From NCBI GenBank assembly GCA_936924635.1, contig CAKZHP010000103.1, positions 1-10,477 of the forward strand: a stretch of DNA of 10,477 nt. Direction: 5' to 3'. The first letter of the stretch is position 1. The number at the start of each line of letters is the position of its first letter. The position numbers and the translations under genes were made by a program. The DNA is from an uncultured Propionibacteriaceae bacterium (GTDB taxonomy: Bacteria > Actinomycetota > Actinomycetes > Propionibacteriales > Propionibacteriaceae). Of the stretch, positions 7,381 to 10,477 are shown piece after piece. The notes under the pieces are model-generated. The model searched no databases, was not told the origin of the DNA, and saw nothing but the letters and a program-made list of their open reading frames with translations.

Positions 7381-7404
7381 CCACCGGGAGGGCTCCGCCG
7401 GTGG
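7381..7404 (-). other. hairpin in the nagZ 5' leader
   Basis: In the mRNA sense, CCACCGG and CCGGTGG form a perfect 7-bp stem round a 10-nt loop. It lies between the predicted transcription start (near 7407) and the GAGGAG binding site of nagZ. It would be at or near the 5' end of the operon mRNA. It could stabilise the transcript or modulate translation; no known riboswitch is recognised. Confidence 0.4.
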
Positions 7405-7407
7405 TGT

Positions 7408-7425
7408 GTTGACAACCTAGTCAAC
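7408..7425. promoter_or_regulatory. operator of the nagZ-namZ-amiE operon (inverted repeat)
   Basis: GTTGAC (7408-7413) and GTCAAC (7420-7425) are perfect inverted arms separated by 6 nt. On the minus strand those 6 nt read TAGGTT, which matches a -10 hexamer. A dimeric repressor bound here would cover the -10 region directly. The cognate regulator is not encoded in the window and I do not assign it to a family. Confidence 0.6.
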
Positions 7426-7443
7426 GTCGCTGACAGCCGGCAA
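7414..7443 (-). promoter_or_regulatory. candidate nagZ operon promoter
   Basis: On the minus strand, TTGCCG (7443-7438) and TAGGTT (7419-7414) are spaced by 18 nt. This predicts a transcription start near 7407 and a leader of about 45 nt before the nagZ ATG. The -10 hexamer sits exactly between the arms of the inverted repeat at 7408-7425. Confidence 0.5.
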
Positions 7444-7670
7444 GAGGTCTCTCCGCCCCCACCCGATCGGGCATTCCTGCTTGCGGGCGCGCGGTTCAGC
7501 CAGGCGTGCGGCGAGAGGTGGCGTCCGTGGCGAGGCGAGGGTCGGCGCCGACGGGGCCGGCGTCAGACAACCAGCCTGAGGACCGCCGCGTTCGCCACGA
7601 CTTCTCGGCGCACTCGAGCGGGGGACGACGCTGGGCTAGCGTGGCGACGACAGCAGAGCGAAGGAGCACC

Positions 7671-8714
7671 ATGCCGATCCTCGACGAGTACGTCGCCGAC
7701 CCGGGCCGTTACGACGACCGGATGCCGTACCGGCGGGTGGGGCGCAGCGGTCTGCTGCTGCCGGCCGTGTCGCTGGGGCTGTGGCACAACTTCGGCGACG
7801 ACGTGCCGTTCGCCACCCAGCGCGACATCCTGCGGCGGGCGTTCGACCTCGGGGTCACGCACTTCGACCTGGCGAACAACTACGGGCCGCCGTACGGGTC
7901 GGCCGAGGAGAACTTCGGCCGCCACCTGCGCACCGACTTCCAGCGCTACCGCGAGCAGCTCGTGATCTCGACCAAGGCGGGGTGGGACTTCTGGCCCGGG
8001 CCGTACGGCGACCTCGGCTCCCGCAAGTACCTGCTCGACTCCCTGGACGCGTCGCTGCGCCGCCTGGGGCTCGACCACGTCGACATCTTCTACCACCACC
8101 GCGCCGACCCGGAGACGCCGCTGGAGGAGACCGCGGGCGCGCTGGACCACGCCGTGCGCTCGGGCAAGGCCCGGTACGTCGGGGTCTCCAGCTACTCCCC
8201 GGGCCGTACGCGTCGCATGGTCGACCTGCTGCGGCAGCTCGGCACGCCGCTGCTGATCCACCAGCCGTCGTACTCGATGCTCAACCGGTGGGTCGAGGAG
8301 GGCCTGCTCGACGCGCTCGACGACACCGGTGTGGGCTGCATCGCGTTCTCGCCGCTGGCGCAGGGGATGCTCACCGACAAGTACCTGGACGGCGTCCCCG
8401 AGGGGTCCCGGGCCAGCCAGGGCAAGTCGCTGGACCCGAAGCTGCTGAGCAAGAAGAACCTGGAGCACATCCGGGCCCTGAACGCCCTCGCGAAGAAACG
8501 CGGTCAGACCCTCGCCCAGCTGGCGATCGCGTGGGTGCTGCGCCGCCCGACGGTGACCTCGGCCTTGATCGGTGCCTCGTCGGTGAAGCAGCTGGAGGAC
8601 TCCGTCGCGGCCGTGACGAATCTCGAGATCAGCGACGACGAGCTGGCCGCCATCGACGAGCACGCCACCGAGGGCGGCCTCAACCTCTGGGCAGGGCCGA
8701 GCGAGATCGAGTGA
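7671..8714 (+). CDS. gpr: aldo/keto reductase, L-glyceraldehyde 3-phosphate reductase (YghZ/Gpr) type
   Basis: A 347-residue cytosolic NADPH-dependent aldo/keto reductase (AKR14-like). It matches the E. coli YghZ/Gpr pattern nearly block for block: YRRVGRSGLLLP, SLGLWHNFG, THFDLANNYGPP, GSAEENFGR, SRKYLL, LLIHQPSYSMLNRWV, GCIAFSPLAQGMLT and a final GGLNLW. The catalytic tetrad is D66, Y71, K102 (STKAG) and H143 (FYHHRAD). The cofactor-binding segment is ALIGASSVKQLED (298-310). E. coli Gpr reduces L-glyceraldehyde 3-phosphate and methylglyoxal, so aldehyde detoxification is the likely role, but the true substrate is inferred. The ATG at 7671 is preceded by AAGGAG with 4-nt spacing and matches the family N-terminus. 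The frame is open back to 7506, but that extension is unlike the family. It is divergent from the nagZ operon, with no evident functional link. Confidence 0.93.
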   Translation: MPILDEYVADPGRYDDRMPYRRVGRSGLLLPAVSLGLWHNFGDDVPFATQRDILRRAFDLGVTHFDLANNYGPPYGSAEENFGRHLRTDFQRYREQLVISTKAGWDFWPGPYGDLGSRKYLLDSLDASLRRLGLDHVDIFYHHRADPETPLEETAGALDHAVRSGKARYVGVSSYSPGRTRRMVDLLRQLGTPLLIHQPSYSMLNRWVEEGLLDALDDTGVGCIAFSPLAQGMLTDKYLDGVPEGSRASQGKSLDPKLLSKKNLEHIRALNALAKKRGQTLAQLAIAWVLRRPTVTSALIGASSVKQLEDSVAAVTNLEISDDELAAIDEHATEGGLNLWAGPSEIE

Positions 8715-8721
8715 CGACACG

Positions 8722-8753
8722 GCCGCCGGCCCCCGAGGACGGAGGCCGGCGGC
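8722..8753. terminator. strong GC hairpin between convergent gpr and glnA
   Basis: A perfect 9-bp stem (GCCGCCGGC at 8722-8730 with GCCGGCGGC at 8745-8753) continues inward past one mismatch to about 13 pairs, with a GNRA-like loop AGGA at 8736-8739. It lies 7 nt after the aldo/keto reductase stop and 19 nt after the glnA stop on the other strand. There is no T-tract, so it fits a bidirectional T-less terminator. Confidence 0.7.
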
Positions 8754-8772
8754 GTACGTGAGGAGCTGCGAC

Positions 8773-10203
8773 TCAGAGGTCGTAGTACATCTCGAACTCG
8801 TGCGGGTGCGGGCGCAGCCGGATGGCGTCGATGTCGGCGCGCTTCATCTCGATCCAGGTCTCGATCAGGTCGGAGGTGAAGACGTCGCCGGCGAGCAGGT
8901 ACTCGTGGTCGGCCTCCAGCTCGTCGAGCACGGCCTCCAGGGTGGCCGGGACCTCCTTGACCTGGGCGTGCTCCTCGGGCGGCAGCTCGTAGAGGTCCTT
9001 GTCGATCGGGGCCGGCGGCTCGATCTTGTTCTGGATGCCGTCGAGGCCGGCGAGCAGGCAGGCGGCGAAGGCCAGGTACGGGTTCGCGCTCGGGTCGGGG
9101 CAGCGGAACTCGAGGCGCTTCGCCTTCGGGTTCGAGCCGGTGATCGGGATGCGGATGCAGGCCGAGCGGTTGCGCGAGGAGTAGACCAGCTTCACCGGCG
9201 CCTCGAACCCGGGCACCAGGCGGTGGAACGAGTTGGTGGTCGGGTTGGTGAAGGCCAGCAGCGACGGGGCGTGGTGGAGCAGGCCACCGATGTAGTAGCG
9301 CGCCATGTCGGACAGCCCGGCGTACCCGGCCTCGTCGGCGAACAGCGGCACCCCGCCCTGCCACAGCGACTGGTGCACGTGCATGCCCGAGCCGTTGTCG
9401 CCGAAGATCGGCTTCGGCATGAAGGTCGCCGTCTTGCCGGCCTCCCAGGCGGCGTTCTTGATGACGTACTTGAACTTCTGCACGTCGTCGGCCGCCTTCA
9501 GCATGGTGTTGAAGCGGTAGTTGATCTCGGCCTGACCGGCGGTGCCGACCTCGTGGTGAGCGCGCTCCACCTCCAGCCCGACCGCGTGCAGCTGGCGCAC
9601 CATGTCGTCGCGCAGGTCGGAGAAGTGGTCGACGGGCGCGACCGGGAAGTAGCCGCCCTTGTACTTCACCTTGTAGCCGCGGTTCGCGCGGCCGTCGGCG
9701 TCGGTCTCCGCACCGGTGTTCCAGGCGCCGGCCTCGGAGTCGATGTGGTAGTAGCCGGCGTTCTGCTTCGTCTCGAACCGTACGGAGTCGAAGACGTAGA
9801 ACTCCGCCTCGGGGGCGAAGAATGCGGTGTCGGCGATGCCGGTGCTCTTGAGGTACGCCTCCGCCTTGCGGGCGATGTTGCGCGGGTCGCGGCTGTACGA
9901 CTCCTTGGTGATCGGGTCGTGCACGAAGAAGTTCACCGCCAGGGTCTTCGAGCGCCGGAACGGGTCGATGAAGGCCGAGGTCGGGTCGGGCAGCAGGGCC
10001 ATGTCGGACTCGTGGATCTTCTGGAAGCCCCTGATCGACGACCCGTCGAAGCTGAGCCCCTCCTCGAACACCCCCGGCCCGAACGCCGCCGCGGGCACGG
10101 TGAAGTGCTGCATGACGCCAGGAAGGTCGCAGAACCGTACGTCGATGGTCTCGACGTCGTTGTCCTTGACGTAGGCCAACAGGTCGTCGGCGCTCTCAAA
10201 CAT
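8773..10203 (-). CDS. glnA: glutamine synthetase type I
   Basis: Full-length GSI (476 residues) making glutamine from glutamate, ammonia and ATP, as a cytosolic dodecamer. The N-terminal beta-grasp domain includes SFDGSSIRGF (51-60), the latch loop. The catalytic domain carries the metal-binding glutamates of FAPEAEFYVFD (129-139, E132 and E134) and the block VERAHHEVGTAGQAEIN (212-228). It also has the ATP/glutamate loops NGSGMHVHQSLW (270-281) and NRSACIRIP (345-353), plus LEFRCPDPSANPY (364-376). DKDLYELPPEE (401-411) contains Y405, the site adenylylated by GlnE in GSI-beta enzymes, so activity is probably also controlled after translation. The ATG at 10203 has AGGAGG 5 nt upstream. A GlnR-type box lies about 60-95 nt upstream of the start codon, indicating nitrogen control. 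The divergent RDD-family gene is a familiar actinomycete neighbour of glnA. Confidence 0.98.
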   Translation of the reverse strand: MFESADDLLAYVKDNDVETIDVRFCDLPGVMQHFTVPAAAFGPGVFEEGLSFDGSSIRGFQKIHESDMALLPDPTSAFIDPFRRSKTLAVNFFVHDPITKESYSRDPRNIARKAEAYLKSTGIADTAFFAPEAEFYVFDSVRFETKQNAGYYHIDSEAGAWNTGAETDADGRANRGYKVKYKGGYFPVAPVDHFSDLRDDMVRQLHAVGLEVERAHHEVGTAGQAEINYRFNTMLKAADDVQKFKYVIKNAAWEAGKTATFMPKPIFGDNGSGMHVHQSLWQGGVPLFADEAGYAGLSDMARYYIGGLLHHAPSLLAFTNPTTNSFHRLVPGFEAPVKLVYSSRNRSACIRIPITGSNPKAKRLEFRCPDPSANPYLAFAACLLAGLDGIQNKIEPPAPIDKDLYELPPEEHAQVKEVPATLEAVLDELEADHEYLLAGDVFTSDLIETWIEMKRADIDAIRLRPHPHEFEMYYDL

Positions 10204-10244
10204 GCGGTCCTCCTGGGTCGTGCGCGCCCTGTACGCGTGCGCCT

Positions 10245-10250
10245 AACCTA
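10245..10250 (-). promoter_or_regulatory. glnA: candidate glnA -10 element
   Basis: TAGGTT on the minus strand (10250-10245) matches the actinomycete -10 form. It lies 10 bp downstream of the last half-site of the GlnR box, giving a leader of about 35 nt. No good -35 is present at the expected distance, as often seen at activator-dependent promoters. Confidence 0.45.
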
Positions 10251-10260
10251 ACCAGAGGCC

Positions 10261-10298
10261 ATTGCCGCGTGGTGACCTTCATGTTTCAGGGGTGTAAC
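10261..10298 (-). promoter_or_regulatory. tandem GlnR binding site upstream of glnA
   Basis: Read on the minus strand, the half-sites are GTTAC, GAAAC, GTCAC and GCAAT, each separated by exactly 6 nt. This is the a1-b1-a2-b2 layout of the Streptomyces GlnR box (gTnAc-n6-GaAAc repeated). The first pair is a perfect match. In the second, GTCAC is perfect and GCAAT matches three of five. GlnR is the OmpR-type global nitrogen regulator of actinomycetes and activates glnA under nitrogen limitation. Confidence 0.82.
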
Positions 10299-10339
10299 GC
10301 GGCACCTGTACGCCCCGGGGCCGCCCGCAGTGCGCTGGA

Positions 10340-10345
10340 TATGCT
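10340..10345 (+). promoter_or_regulatory. candidate -10 for a leaderless RDD-family transcript
   Basis: TATGCT fits the TAnnnT form of an actinomycete -10 and ends 8 nt before the GTG at 10354. Transcription would then start at or next to the start codon. There is no Shine-Dalgarno sequence in front of the GTG. No convincing -35 is visible. Confidence 0.4.
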
Positions 10346-10353
10346 CGACGCCC

Positions 10354-10477
10354 GTGAGCGGCGACACGTACCCGGGCCAGTCCCTCGGCCTCCCGCCGGC
10401 GGGCCGCGGCTCGCTGGCGTCGTGGCGGGCCCGGGCGGCCGCGCTGATCGTCGACTGGGCCGCCTCGATGGCGGTGG
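10354..10477 (+). CDS. RDD-family membrane protein, N-terminus (partial)
   Basis: A GTG-started frame runs off the right edge after 41 complete codons. It begins SGDTYPGQSLGLPPAGRGS and then reads WRARAAALIVDWAASMAV (24-41). The arginine-rich stretch followed by a hydrophobic segment carrying a single Asp (LIVDW) is the start of the first transmembrane helix of the RDD domain (Arg-Asp-Asp family). RDD-family genes commonly sit next to glnA in actinomycetes. The polar, Pro/Gly-rich lead-in suits the cytoplasmic N-terminus. The family is fairly clear for so short a piece, but its molecular role is not established here. It shares a 150-bp intergenic region, including the GlnR box, with glnA. Confidence 0.7.
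   Translation, partial: MSGDTYPGQSLGLPPAGRGSLASWRARAAALIVDWAASMAV

Larger units (their letters stand above)
7362..7670. other. divergent intergenic region between nagZ and the aldo/keto reductase
   Basis: This 309-bp gap holds the nagZ leader, operator and promoter at its left end (7362-7443) and the aldo/keto reductase binding site (AAGGAG, 7661-7666) at its right end. A weak TAGCGT at 7637-7642 could be a -10 for that gene, but no convincing -35 goes with it. Between about 7444 and 7636 I see no supported gene or RNA. There are only two short perfect palindromes, CCCGATCGGG (7462-7471) and GTCGGCGCCGAC (7541-7552), which may be chance in DNA of this composition. Confidence 0.6.

Noticed and set aside
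5601..7412. Long open frame (603 codons) on the plus strand opposite nagZ
   Set aside because: It is antisense to a clear GH3 enzyme. Its composition is dominated by Gly, Arg, Asp and Val in a pattern forced by the GC-rich complementary strand, and no domain is recognisable.
7541..7552. Perfect 12-bp palindrome GTCGGCGCCGAC, and CCCGATCGGG at 7462-7471
   Set aside because: Short self-complementary words of G and C are expected by chance at this composition. Neither is placed at a recognisable promoter, so I do not call operators.
7506..7670. N-terminal extension of the aldo/keto reductase from 7506
   Set aside because: YghZ-type proteins begin at the position of the ATG at 7671, which has AAGGAG in front. 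The extension is low-complexity and not family-like.
8758..10251. Open frame of 497 codons on the plus strand opposite glnA
   Set aside because: It is a mirror of the glnA codon pattern with a low-complexity Val/Gly/Arg/Asp product. glnA on the other strand is certain.
10228..10313. Direct repeat of CCTGTACGC (10228-10236 and 10305-10313) flanking the GlnR box
   Set aside because: Nine bases is short, GTACG-containing words are frequent throughout the window, and no known site matches.

Overview
The window is a very GC-rich stretch of bacterial chromosome with strong G/C in third codon positions and GTG starts. It also has a Streptomyces-type GlnR box and the neighbour pair glnA / RDD-family protein. 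Together these point to an actinomycete (Actinomycetota); the genus cannot be fixed from this sequence. It reads as ordinary chromosome. I see no insertion sequence, phage gene, CRISPR array, tRNA or rRNA.

Layout, left to right. (1) 76-930 (+): a HAD-IIA (NagD-like) phosphatase, possibly coupled to an upstream gene that is cut off by the window edge. (2) 1006-1620 (-): a TetR repressor of the LmrA/YxaF type, divergent from 1677-2501 (+), an alpha/beta hydrolase with an Asp nucleophile (NDWGG). Their 56-bp shared control region holds a near-palindromic operator. (3) 2570-7361 (-): a three-gene operon transcribed right to left. It encodes a two-domain GH3 N-acetylglucosaminidase (NagZ), a GH171/DUF1343 exo-N-acetylmuramidase (NamZ) and a serine beta-lactamase-fold amidase (AmiE/YbbE type). 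(4) 7671-8714 (+): an aldo/keto reductase very close to YghZ/Gpr. (5) 8773-10203 (-): glnA, type I glutamine synthetase. (6) 10354-10477 (+): the first 41 codons of an RDD-family membrane protein, running off the right edge.

The most interesting unit is the nagZ-namZ-amiE operon. All three proteins begin with twin-arginine-like signal peptides. In Bacillus subtilis the homologous set strips GlcNAc, peptide and MurNAc in turn from peptidoglycan fragments outside the cell. Here the set is compact: nagZ and namZ are 11 nt apart, and namZ and amiE overlap by 4 nt (ATGA). No murQ, murP or murR lies within the window. The nagZ promoter has an 18-bp inverted repeat wrapped round its -10 hexamer, so the operon is probably repressed by an unidentified regulator. 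The AmiE homologue also carries an extra C-terminal region of about 145 residues, probably a beta-sandwich.

Other regulatory signals are a tandem GlnR box upstream of glnA, a likely leaderless start for the RDD gene, and a GC-rich hairpin without a T-tract in each of the three convergent gene gaps.
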